The notes under the pieces were generated by a model. The model worked only from the letters and a program-made list of their open reading frames with translations. It was not told the origin of the DNA and ran no database searches. 64,000 nucleotides of DNA from Amblyornis subalaris (taxonomy: Eukaryota; Chordata; Aves; Passeriformes; Ptilonorhynchidae). This document shows positions 41,320 to 53,125 of this stretch, in pieces (position 1 is the first letter of the stretch; every line of letters starts with the position of its first letter). A program made the position numbers and the translations under genes. The DNA lies in NCBI GenBank assembly GCA_018881555.1, contig JACAXG010000069.1:1364001-1428000 (forward strand). The letters are read 5' to 3'.

Positions 41320-44300
41320 GCCCTTTTTTGTAAAAAAACAGCCTTCTGTATAATAAATCAGAATAGAAAGATACTAAGCTTTTTTTTCCCCTTTAACAAC
41401 ACTCCATTTTGGCTTTAAAATGGAATACCTTGTTTTTCAGAAGATTTTACAGGAGTATTTTTAAAGTGCTAAGAGTGAGGTTTCAATAAAACTCAAACTT
41501 GCATTAAGAAAATTAGCAAAGGAATAATCATGGAAGATACTGGAGATTTTCTCTCCATCACATAAATACTTAACTATTCCAAAATGAGTCAACATCAATT
41601 TTCATTCAATTATGACTTTAATTTAAACAAACTTTAGGATCTGAACTTCATGTGAAAAAATACAGGTAGCACATCCACAAAAAAGGTAGTGAACCAAAAC
41701 TACGTAGTTTGAACTCTTCTGGTACATGACAGATGTGCAGGCACGTGCAATACTTCAAGAATGTGCAGTACCATTTCTGTAGCCTCTGTTCCTCTTCTAA
41801 TCCATAGAGCAGTTTATTAGTAAGAACCACAAAAACAAAAAAGTCCAAACCAAATAAAAATATTTTTAAATACAATAATATTTTAAGTAATAAATTTTGA
41901 TAAACAGATTACACAGACCAAATTACTCAACAAAGAGTACTGACTGTTTAACAAGGTTCTGTGCACATATCTGAGATAACAGATATCTCATCACATGCAT
42001 AACTCTGCTTATTCAAAATGAGTTACATAGTTCTGCAACAACAAACATAGACTGCATCACTAATGAAGACACTACTGCAGCTAAAGGGACATGAATGTTT
42101 CCTGCAATATTGGTGACAGAGCATCTTTTTGTTTACAGCTCTGAAAAGATTTCTTTTTCTGCCCTAGAGAGTAACTCAAATTTCACTCTCTCACTCCCTT
42201 TATCCTCAGTCATGAGTAAAGGCATAATTAGGAATGAGGAACAACAGTAAACAAATTGGAACAGAAAATCTGTACGAGATTTGTAGTTAATAAATGGTCT
42301 GTTGTAAAAGCATTACTGCAACAAAACAAAGCTATAGGAAATCAAAGGAAAGAAATCCTTAAAATACTCCAACGTTTCATATAATGTAGTAAACAATTTC
42401 CTAGCATTTATTAGCAGAGTAACAAAAACCAAAACAAGACCGCAAATGCTGTGATAATACGTTAGGAAAAAATATTGAAAAAAGTTTACAAAATGAGCTT
42501 GTATTCACAGAGAGACAGATGGGACAACTTAATTTTAAATAAATATTGCAATTGTAGCAAATATATAATAATATATGCAGTAATCCCAATTATCCCACAT
42601 ATAGATATGTGTGCATGAAATGAACAGTCTTTTAAAAAAAGCTCATTCACTAATGCAGGTTCGGTTTTTTGTTGGTTTTTTAAATCAGTTTGCTAGATGA
42701 AGTTCCTTTGAAATGGAACTTCAGCATGCATTAACTTTAAAGATGCCCACACACTAATACTGAGTCTTTAGTTTTAAGACAGTGTTAATACAGCAAAGGC
42801 TTTCTGACCCTTGCAACTCTGCATCTAATCAGAATCTGAACAACTAAATATAACAGAAAAGATCAGAAAAAGCAAAGATATTGAGAAATGTGTAGTCGTA
42901 GCTATGGATTATTCAATACACTGCCAATACTCTACTTTTGAAAACAGTAGGAAAAAATATAAGGATGATGTGTGTAGATCTGGATAATACATGAACGCAT
43001 TTTCAAGAAAAAAAATTGCTTAAGCTTTGCCTCTTTTTTTTAATGCTATCTACTTTATTTGTATGATCCTTCACAAAGTTCTTTTCTAAATTTCAGGCTG
43101 CTCAGATTCTAGCAGAAGTTACTGTTTCATGTCAGACTGCTGTAATAGATTTTCTAAACATTTAAACTATTTTGAGAAAACATTTACGCTTATAAAGATT
43201 CCAGCATGACTAATGATATGCTGCAGTATCAACAAATCATCATTAGAATAATGTCGTTATATTCAAACCCCTGCTTCTAGTATTATGAAGACGATTGTTC
43301 CCAGATGCTAGAGTGGATAATTCATGTTTCTTCAGAAGTATGTCTGCATCTGCTGCTGAATCACTGCAAGAAGCGGATGGGAAAATGGTTTCGTCTTTTT
43401 GAAGCAAATGTCATTATGCACTGAACAGAAGTGGTTTCTGAGGAAATAATGGACACTGTTCTCAGCCCACATCCCTATAGAAGGAGGCCTTCAATGGCTC
43501 CAATTTTCTTTAAGCAAAAACTCAGAGTACTGCATCCTCATCCTCCCTGAACTGCAGGGCCCTTCACTACTTTTGAATTTGCAGAACTCCATTCCATTCT
43601 TCAATTTTGTTTGAACCCTAGATTGCCCTCTACTCATCTCTCTCGCTTTACTGCCAGTAAACTCTTGGGAAGTAACAGAGAAAGAGGTGCATAAGACTCG
43701 TCACCAGTCCCCTTCCATTCCTCCTGTTACGCCTTGTCTCTGGTTAATTTCATTTTCAAAAACCACGATGTCCTGTTCAGCAATCAAGCTCATAACAATC
43801 TCTGATTTTTGGTTTCCATCACACCCAGAGAGCAGCCAAGATTTTTCCAGACACATAATGGTTTGAAAGAATTTAAAGGGTTACTTCAAAACTGAGAATG
43901 GACAGGAAGGAATTTAATCTCACCTTGCAATAGTATGTCTTTCCTTCCTGGCCTTTGACAACTGTAGCATTGTTCCAGTAACATCCAGAACACTGATGCA
44001 AAGATGATCCTTTCCCAATCACGTCACTTGGAAACACATCATTGTTTCATTAAGTCTCACATATATGCCAACATCTCCATGTCCAGAGGTTTATGATTTC
44101 TTTTCACTCAGAGGAATTTTATGCTCAAACACCTAAAGGAGATTCAGCCTCTGAAGGGTCAATGATGCATCAGTTTTCAGGTTTGCTTTCCCTCATGCTG
44201 CAGCTCATATTCAAGAGAAAGTCTCCTCAAGCATCTTCAGAAATGTTGAGTTTGAAAAGCAACAGAAAGCATCCTATACCTAAGCTGAACTCTGAGCACC

Positions 44301-45044
44301 TTCTGTTTGATGTAGGTTTTAAGGAACTCTGCATACACATGTTCTCAGCAAGCTCTTCAAGGTGTGGGTAATTACAGACGATATTAATCTATGCTGTGTC
44401 ACAGTGCAAGTAGTACTGATGCAGCTGAAAATTTTCTGCTTTTGTAGCACATAATTAAAATCCAACTTTAAATACCTATGTAGATACAAAATTGATAGAT
44501 TTTCTACTGCTGTGGTTATTGTTGAACTTCCCTGATATGACCAATAAAGATGCTCGTCATGATTTCCCATGCGTGTGAGTATCTAATTCCTGCAGAATGG
44601 ACTGTGGCCAGAGATTAATTTCATACACTGCATACCTACTCTAATGGAATGAAGATTATGTGATCACAATCCACTTGCAAAATACTTTTTTTTAAATTTA
44701 CTTCAATTATACTGAGTACCAAATATAAATTATGTAGAAAATAGTTCAACAACACAAAATCAGCCTCCTCCTTGCTAAAGACAAGGTTCACAGTATATTC
44801 AACTTCCCTTTAATTCAAAAACTTATTTTAGCACTAAGAACAAAAATAGAAGAGATAGATAAGTCCTCATCCTTTAAAAAGCAGCAGCTTGTATTACTGA
44901 ACTTAAGACTTCATTCTAATATATATAAGAAAGATGTTTGAAAGAAAAACACATACTAAATCACTTTTACAATAGCAGAGTTTTCACAAACTTGATCCAA
45001 TGCATTACTAAATACTTTTCCATTCTTTTTCAACTGATCCTGAG

Positions 45045-45064
45045 ACCATTTTTGCAAAAATGGT
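45045..45064. repeat. 20-bp perfect palindrome
   Basis: accatttttgcaaaaatggt reads the same on both strands with no spacer. It is isolated in AT-rich intronic DNA. Confidence 0.9.
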
Positions 45065-47661
45065 AGTTATATTTAGAAAGTAGTTATATAGCCACGATTT
45101 TGTTCCATTTGAAACAGCTATTAATACTGAAAGAAATACATCTTCTCTTGTTCATGTGAAATGTCACTAACAGTAATTAAATTTTTGAGCATTCAAGAAT
45201 TCCCCAAAACAGCAATATCAGAGACATAGAGGCTCAAAAGTATCATAATGATTGTGTGGTCAGATTTGTATCCAACAGGCCCCAGGACTTCATTTAATTC
45301 TCTACTAATGCACATCAACTTTTGACCAAGCAAAAAAGGTTTCAGAAAGAACTGTAAAAAGCCGTGCTCTTCTCCAGCAGTCTTTACTGAATACCACATA
45401 AGCATTTTTAAGGATACAAATATTTATGAAAAACATTTACCAAAATACAAATATAGATTTGTATCTGAAAGCACTTTAAAGTTTCTCTGATAAATCTGCT
45501 TTTTATTTATACAGACTACGCTCTACCTTTACAGTCACTGTTTAGTGCTGCAAGTGCAGCAAACTCCTTCTCTTTGAATTACATTTTCTCTCTTCTTTCT
45601 TTGCTAGCAAGTCAACAAAGACACTGAATTTTCAAAGCACATAGTGAAAGCAAATGCTTTCTTCCTATCTCTCTCTCAAGTCCCGTAAAAGTAGTTGCAC
45701 GCCTACTCTAGAACATTCATTGTTAAGTAAGAAGGAAAAATTATTTTCTAGTATTTCCTGTATAATCTTCTCCTACTGTGGTTCACTGTAGTGGGATAAA
45801 CAAAAAAGCATGAGGAGTAAGGTGGTAGGTAGAAAAGTCCAAGTCTCATTGGATTTTAGAGTTTCACACCTCCAACTTTCTGCACCAGTTCTACTTTTAC
45901 ACCTTCCTCCCAACTCTTTTTTGTACATGTACACCAACTTATCCAATTGTCTTCTCATCCAAGTCTATGGAAGACCATAAGACCACGGGGAAGGATTAAC
46001 TACCACGAGGTAGTTAAGTAATTTTTATGCCCCAATCAATTCATCACATGGTCATACAAACAGTCAGACCATCACACCTGAAAGATGGGAGAGGCAAAGA
46101 GGCCAGCATGCAAACCAATACTGCTGATAAAAGAAATATTCAAACTACACACCATCTATATACATATAAAACCACCATTTGAAAACTCAAAAAGTGCTGT
46201 AAAAAATCATTGTCTGATGTTCGAAACTATATACAGCAATATTCTTCAAAATCTACCCCAAGACATGCAGCTTTCTTTGCAGAACTGTCGCTGGCACCAT
46301 TATCCACAAGGGCCACTCAAGAGATTTATTTCTCTAAGGACAGTTCGATGTTGTGAAATTGGTGTATGTGGACAGTACTTCCCCTGCTGTGTCTTAGTTA
46401 CTCTACTCCTACTTTTTAGCTCCTTGTGCATTGTGTAACATGCACATATGCAGGTGTGCTCAAGCATTTGTTCTGGTATCTTCATGAGTGTCATTTCAAA
46501 TCAAAGTTTCTAGGGGCTGTCTTTGAACTCACTTCCTTGCAGACTTACATATTTGTCAAGAGCACAACTGGGAATTTACTATTCAGAGAGTTACTTTGTT
46601 AAATGGGCCACATACGCTGGGACATCAATATTAAGCTGTACTAAGCAACATTATTCACCTAGAAATTATCACCCATACCAATTAATCTTTTTATCTAATG
46701 AAAATATATTTAGGATTTTATCTATTATGGCTTTGTTTACTATAAAAGATAATTGAAACACAAATTCATGTTAAGAAAGGGTGTGGTTATTGTTTGGATT
46801 CAGCCTGGCAACTGTATGAAATTGTTTGCTGTTCACAATTAGCTACGATGTGGATCTACTCACATTTATTTAAATTGCTTTTTATATTGCATTTTACATA
46901 TGTTATTTTTATTATAGGATCCTTTTGTATCTAAATAGTCTCCCTAATAGTTAAGAAAAAATTCTTCAATCAGAATGGAAGTTCATATGAGACATGCAAA
47001 CAGGAGTAATTTCTGCATTGTTCTAAACATGGCAAAACTAATATTGTCTAAACAACAGTTTAATAATATTTCCCTCTCCTGCAAATGTGTTCATAACTGA
47101 AGTCTGACAAATAACTCTTCTGTTCCCTCAAAGGCCCCGGTTGTGAAGAAAGCAGCCAATACTCAAAATAGCAGAGTCCAGCTCCAAAACAATCTTCAAA
47201 TATCAGGGGATACACCTTGGACGAAAAGAAGTATTTGCAGTGAGGGGATTGCAAATATTAAGGTCACTAAGGTCACTATGATCTCAAAACAGGGTAGGAA
47301 TCTATATTTTGGCTATTTACTGCAGTAATCTGAAGATAAATCATCTCAGAAACAGTTTCTTGAGGAACCAAAAATCTGTCCCCGATTTAACTTTGCTATG
47401 GATGTCCCTGTCATAAAGTACATAGATTTGCAACAGCTGGTCTTTGAGAACTTATATTTGAGAGGCTTGACCAGAGTGAGGACGGGACAGACTGCAGAGA
47501 ACACTTTCATTTTCACTCTTGGTTTTAGGCTAAGTTTTTGTAGTACTTGCTCCTGGAGAAAATATCTGCTCAAACGGTTAGCTGAGATACTGCATACTCT
47601 CTGAAGCTAAACCTGTCACTATTCAGTGCAGTTTTTCAGATTGCTAGTAATCTATACTATC

Positions 47662-47700
47662 ATATGGCATCTATATATGGCATCTATATATGGCATCTAT
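47662..47700. repeat. 13-bp tandem repeat, 3 exact copies
   Basis: The unit atatggcatctat is repeated three times head to tail with no mismatch. Perfect identity suggests a recent slippage event and a possibly length-variable locus. Confidence 0.95.
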
Positions 47701-48401
47701 AACTCATACATTGAAATGGTTTTCAAAAAGAAACTATTTTCCCCCAACTAGCAGAAACCACAAAAGGCATGAACAATGGAAAAACAGTACAAAGACACTC
47801 AAATATAAAGAAGTGATTACATCCCAGAATTGAGCCTGTCATACACAGCCAACTTACACCATTGGCTGGCCCAGAAAGCCCACCTCCTAGAGAGCTCCAG
47901 ATCCCCTGCACCAGTAAGAGCCTCCAAAGATATAGACAAACCTGAGCATTCTGCTGCAATTGTTATTTAGCTTTAAGATACTTAAGGCTTCAAGAAGACA
48001 TTGTTTATCTACAAAATTATGTCTAGACATAAACAACAGAGAAGAAACTGGCAGAGTAATAGACTATTGTTTTAGCCCCCACAGCCTAAGATGCCCTCAC
48101 AGCCACACTAAGATGGCTCTTTTCATAAGGAGAGTCACCTTCCACTATTCTGCTAGCAGAAAACCCTGTCAGCTATTCAAAATCCATATGCCTTGAAATA
48201 TTCCCAAATAGGTAAATCCATCACATTATGCAACAAACCTTTCACACTCACTTTTGAAAATATTGTTTGCAATTAAAAGATTTTTTTTTTAATCTTGCTC
48301 TATCAAAGCAAAAAGGAAAATCAGAATTACTCTCCTGTGGAGTTTCACACCTCCATCAATTCAACTTCAAAGTAAGGTCTTGTAAGTTCTTGTAAGCAAG
48401 G

Positions 48402-48418
48402 AAAAAAAAAAAAAAAAA
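48402..48418. repeat. A17 run
   Basis: Seventeen consecutive A, preceded by a 10-bp doublet tcttgtaagt/tcttgtaagc at 48378-48397. Confidence 0.95.
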
Positions 48419-48733
48419 CACACTTGTGATCAGCATAAGCTTTCCACACTATTTATTTCCTGACAACCATATCTAAAACAACAGTATAATCTTCAAATAG
48501 GCTGAAAAGACTTTTGATTCACTGTTAACTAGTAAGTCTATATTAAAAAGTTCCAGCACTTTTTTCAAATGGGAATTTAGAACAGATCTTCAGTGATTTC
48601 TACTGTTGCTAGTGGTCACCAATTTATACACATGAAAGAAATGTATTAATTGCCTGAATTTTTGGATAACTGAAGGAAAACCCACCAACAGGATGGGTTT
48701 TCAATCCTATCAACGTCTTCACATATATGGTCT

Positions 48734-48790
48734 TAGAATAGAATAGTTCAAATACAATGGACCTACAGTGATCATCTATTACAACTGCAA
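48734..48790 (-). mobile_element. Possible CR1 LINE 3' end, minus orientation, degraded
   Basis: The plus strand reads agaatagaatagttcaaa, then acaatggacctacagtgatc and atctattacaactgc. This resembles the reverse complement of a CR1 3' terminus (agaatagaatag is the terminal repeat, followed by the ggacctacaatgatcatcta block). It fades into unrecognisable sequence after about 48790. The copy is short and old. Confidence 0.65.
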
Positions 48791-49566
48791 ATCTTAAAAA
48801 CAGCCTTAAATATAAAAAAAGAAATGCCCCAAAATCAACATACTGCCAAACAAGCAGCTGCCTCACCACCAAACTGGAAAAAGTAGTTCAGTTTGGTTTC
48901 TCCTTTGCCCAGTCCTATATGGCTTCCAGAAGGTCTGAACAGAATCAGATGAGTGCCCAGCATAACCTGCTCCTAAAACACAGTGTCTACGGACAACTTC
49001 CAACATATGCAGCTCCTAAATATGGGAGAAAAGTGGCTCTCTTTGCACATTGGTTCCACTCACAGGAATCCACTACAATATCCAGCTTCTGATACTACTA
49101 CACAAAGTAGCAGACATTCCAAAATAAAAACCAACAAGTTGATAATCACAGTAATGCCTGTTCCCTTTCAAAGCAATCTGAAGTCCTTTTATCACCATTG
49201 CTCTCCTGCAATGTTTTATGCCTGTAACAGAAATCTGACTAATCAAAACCATTTTCTATAATGAAAAGTACTTTTTTGTGGAAAAGCAAAAGCACATTCT
49301 GTCAGCAAGATACTTATTTAAAAGAACATATAATTACGTAAACTGTTTTAGAATTGCACCCTGTATTTTGGAAACCATGGCCAAACTGATATGCCACCAT
49401 CTTCCCATATGTTGAGTAACTAAAATTATTTTTCACTTGTAAAAATTTTTATTTACTATGTCATAAGCTTTCCAGAAATACAGTCAGAACTGAGTTACAT
49501 ATGATTAATTCTCCATTACTGTAATTTTCATCTAAAATAAGGTTATTTCGGAGCAAATCTCCAAAA

Positions 49567-49598
49567 TATGATTGTACGAGTTTATGATTGTATGAGTT
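49567..49598. repeat. 16-bp tandem duplication with one mismatch
   Basis: tatgattgtacgagtt at 49567-49582 is followed directly by tatgattgtatgagtt at 49583-49598. The single difference lies at a CpG in the first copy (cg versus tg), consistent with CpG decay after duplication. Confidence 0.92.
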
Positions 49599-51706
49599 TT
49601 ACTGTCTGGTTAATATAAGCAGTCTTTATTTCAGCATGGCTCAGTTGAAATCACTTAGCAGGTATTTGAAAACATCTAAATAAGTGCTACTGTCACAGGA
49701 AAAACAAAACAACATATAAATATCTTTAACATGGGAAGATGGAACAAACACCATAGAATTGTACATACGAGAAATATGAGGGACATCTTCATTTATAGTT
49801 TCTACACTGAAATGTCAAGTTTACTTTCTCGACTTCATTTTAAAATCAAAACAGAACTAGGAAAACAGCTAACCACCAACTGAACTCGGGGGAAAAAAGG
49901 ATAACATTTTCTGATTAGTATTTCAACTTGGCTTCTCCTGTAATTTTCCCTGGTCACTTCAGTAATATCAAGTATATTCTGCAAAATGAATCAGGTAAAA
50001 TTACATTTCATAAATTAAATAAGTTATTTGGATATTTTTGCAAATATCTATTATAGTGATTTGAACTATTCATGACACCGCTTATTACTTACAGCATGCA
50101 GGTTATACAATATTGTTTCTACCTAAGCAATGCAGGGAAAAAACCACATTAAATAAAGTACAACATTTTGAAAAACTGAAGCAACTGCACTTCCCAACAA
50201 TAAATATAACTAACATCTGTTGCAGAAACTGCTTGGCACTTGCACAGTTTTGTGAAGAATTTTTGTTGTAGATAAATATTTTTCTACGTTTCCTATTATG
50301 CACCACTCAACTCAGACATTTTCCTTAATTATACTCCAAGGAGTCCTTTCATATCCATTAAAGAAAGGAAATTTGTTGCCTGAAAGAAGGCATACATACT
50401 TTTAAATTTCAACTGTGATTCATCTATCTTCTGACACACGAAAAAATCAAGGAAATATCTATAATTAATGGACTTAGTTCTGCAAAAATGTCTAATAATA
50501 CTCTCAATGTTCAACATATTACATTTGTTAAATACTTTAATATGTTGGTTTTGATATAAGCAATGGTCTTATGATTCATCATTTTACTTTCATTCCACAT
50601 CTCAATAACGAGGGCAACAGCACAGCAAAGCCTTTAGGAAAGCAAGCAATTTCCATTTTAACATTGGTAAAAATGACTGAATAAGGCTTCTACTCTGTAT
50701 ACACAGCAAACACAGAACATCACTTTTTCAGGGACAATGTAACAAGTTTGTGACATTCTCCTTTCTTTTTTTCTTTTAATTTTGTTTTCCACTACTCTTA
50801 AGTAAAGAATTACAAAAACATTGAGCTCTTGACACAGGGTTGGTTTTTTCCCTGAAAATATGCATATGCTGTGCACATTTAACAAAATTGTTGTATTCAG
50901 CATTTCATACACACTCACACTAGCAATCAAGACTTGTCTGCTATGATAATAAACTGGAGATTTTTTTTTTAAAGCATGTAGTTGAAACCTATTTAAATGC
51001 TATTGTAAGCATATAGAGATCTATTACCCTACTGAGATTTCAAGCAACTGGTAATGAAGAATGAGGTGAAAATGAGGGTACTGCCAATAAAAGAAAAGAA
51101 GAAATACACAAAAAATTCAGTTCAAGTCCAAAAGTCTATCCACATGGGCTCAGCTGAAAAATGAGAGAGTTACATGTATAATTTGCTGTAAAGCAAACCA
51201 ACTGGCATTGTATTAATTATTAATATGAAATTGGATGAGGAACATTTCTTAAATTTTATTTGCTATCAAAAACCTCAATTAACATTGAACCAAATTTGGC
51301 CAGTTTAAAAATTAAAAATGTAGTAAAATAAGAGGTACTTTAATCATGTGAGAAACAGGATTCTTTTTGATGAAAATTGTAATCTCTACTACTCTATGAA
51401 AAAAAGTTAAAGCCAAAGCATGAAGGCTATGTTTGGATGATCAAATGAAATGAGCAGTGTCTCAGGATATTGTCATTTTTTAAGTGGAAGGTTTAGGAAC
51501 CCATGTTTTGCTTTTATGCTGCACAATAAGCTAGGCCAAATTATTAAACTTTTACATATCAAAATTAATATTATATTTCCTTTAAATATTCATTACTTCT
51601 TTCTAAGTCTGTTTTTATATGAACAGGACCTAGAACTGTTAGATACTATCCCTGCATCATTTTCATTTACCTTTTTATGTAACTTGATATATTAAATCTG
51701 AATTCC

Positions 51707-51721
51707 TTTTTTTTTTTTTTT
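51707..51721. repeat. T15 run
   Basis: Fifteen consecutive T on the plus strand within intronic DNA. Confidence 0.95.
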
Positions 51722-52876
51722 CCTAAGAACAAATTCTCCAAGGAAAAGACCAACAATTTAATGAAACATTTTACAGCGTAGCTTACATAGCTCTCACTTA
51801 GCCTCTTCTCATATTAAAAACACTGCTATACTCCAGTCACATTTACACCACTTCTTAACACATAAGAAGCTTAATTTGTTTTGGCTAAGAAAGGAGGCGT
51901 AAGTAGCAATAAAGCAGTAAAGACAGTACGTTCAACTATACTGTACTAAGAGCAGCTATTCTACAGATCAGTTTGTTCTGAGTTGAAAGTCTGAAACGTC
52001 ATATTTTAGACAAAGAAAATCTAAGAAAGAATCAAGTTTAAATACAAAGCAGCAACACAGTAAGGTGCTGAAACAGTTTTCACTCTGCTGCACTCACAGA
52101 ACAAACATATTTCACATATAACCTCTAATGGGAAGAGTGCTTTAAATGACATTTATGAACGGAATGACACAACCAAATTTTAGCTTCTTCCTACAATTTC
52201 AAAAGAAGTAATTTTCAGCATTTCCTCAAATGTATCTGACATGATAGGAATGTAGACAAGATGAATTTCTCAGAAACTGAAGAGCAAAAGGTACACTGAA
52301 TAGAACAATTACATAATTTACTATGTGATAGCTAGAAACTAGACAAAAACATTACTCCTTAGAACGGGAAGATCAGAATTAGTTAAGGACTTCAGAACAA
52401 GAATTGTAACTCTGACCTCACATCAGTACACAGCAGTTCAGAAAAAAACTTTTACATAAAAAAGACAACATAGGCTGCAATGTATTGCTTTAAGCAGTTG
52501 AAAAGAATGGAGTAATGGAACAGTGCAAAATTAAAACCAATAGCAAATAAAAACCAAAGCTAAACAAAAAAATCACTGTCCCAGCAGGTTTTCATAAGAG
52601 TAGTTTAAAAAAACATCTTTTCTCCCTTAAGCAAAATATGGTGAAAGCAGAAGATCTGTTTGTGTCCAAGTATTACTTGTCTGTTTTCCAGAACAACTAA
52701 GCCTGTATAGAGTGCAGTGGACTAAGTTCTTAGGGATTGGGACTGTTCTTGGTCTGCATACTTACAATAAAGAAGAAATTGAGGCCAGTCCTTAACCAGG
52801 ATATCAGTGTAATAAGTAATAGTGGATGAGTGGTGTGCAGATAGTAAATACAAACAGGCAAGAAGCTGCCACATTA

Positions 52877-52882
52877 ACATAC
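52877..52882 (-). other. 5' splice donor of the ARL15 exon
   Basis: Reading on the minus strand, the exon ends in caa gag and is followed directly by gtatgt, a strong match to the vertebrate donor consensus (gtragt). Without splicing the frame would read Val-Cys and then stop, which supports the boundary. The homology to ARL15 also ends exactly here after SVQE. Confidence 0.9.
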
Positions 52883-53091
52883 CTCTTGTACTGAGCGAGC
52901 TGCTGGCTTGTCTTGATGATTGGCCAGTATTAAAAACGGCAAAGTACATAACTGTGGGTGCTGGAGAGCAGAATGCAGTTCATTCCTAGCAGTTTCTAGA
53001 TCATCTTCAGAGGAGGCGCTGTCTAGTACAAATATTACCCCTTGGGATCCTTGGTAGTAACGACTCCAGTATTTCCTGATATTGTCAGCTC
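52883..53091 (-). CDS. ARL15: ARL15 internal exon (Arf-like GTPase, middle of G domain)
   Basis: This internal exon encodes part of ADP-ribosylation-factor-like protein 15, a small Arf-family GTPase reported to act with CNNM magnesium transporters and in adipocyte biology. The first two bases finish a glycine codon, followed by 69 full codons beginning ADNIRKYWSRYYQGSQG and ending PAARSVQE. The match to vertebrate ARL15 is near identity as I recall that protein; one likely difference is LETARN for LEAARN. The exon covers the end of G3/switch II, the strand VIFVLDS, and the G4 guanine-specificity motif as NHQD (codons at 52910-52921). Two departures from canonical Arf proteins are visible: Ala (codon 53087-53089) stands where Arf1 has catalytic Gln71, and G4 is NHQD rather than NKQD. 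The donor is a good gtatgt (52877-52882); the acceptor ends aaag before GAG. The start is phase 1 and the end phase 0. The remaining ARL15 coding exons were not recognised in the window, and this is probably the penultimate one (inference). Confidence 0.96.
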
Positions 53092-53125
53092 CTTTCAAGA
53101 TAATAATGAGAACTAATTACAACCA
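53092..53125 (-). other. 3' splice acceptor region of the ARL15 exon
   Basis: On the minus strand the exon is preceded by a moderately pyrimidine-rich stretch (ttagttctcattattatctt) and then gaaag before the first exon bases GAGCTGAC. The AG at 53092-53093 is the only one that keeps the Gly-Ala-Asp-Asn reading with one base donated by the previous exon. The tract is purine-interrupted and the AAAG ending is weaker than the usual CAG, so this is a modest acceptor. Confidence 0.75.

Larger units (their letters stand above)
34517..48733 (-). other. ARL15 intron segment, 14.2 kb
   Basis: This is intronic DNA without a recognised gene. It includes TA/CA-rich simple sequence at 40531-40625, a more evenly composed block at 40690-41110 that could be regulatory, A-runs at 41295-41319 and 48402-48418, a 20-bp palindrome at 45045-45064, a 13-bp triple tandem repeat at 47662-47700 and a 10-bp doublet at 48378-48397. 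The longest open frames (115 and 117 codons) have no recognisable domain. The 115-codon one at 35350-35697 is merely hydrophobic because it is T-rich. Confidence 0.7.
48791..52876 (-). other. ARL15 intron adjacent to the exon donor
   Basis: This is intronic DNA just downstream of the ARL15 exon on the minus strand. It contains a 16-bp tandem duplication (49567-49598), a T-run (51707-51721) and otherwise nothing I can assign. Open frames are 90 codons or fewer with no domain signature. Confidence 0.75.

Noticed and set aside
46085..46438. 117-codon open frame on the plus strand
   Set aside because: Random-looking composition and no recognisable domain; lengths like this occur by chance in 64 kb.
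47662..47700. Regular repeats considered as a CRISPR-like array
   Set aside because: The units are directly adjacent without spacers, and the genome is vertebrate; this is a simple tandem repeat.
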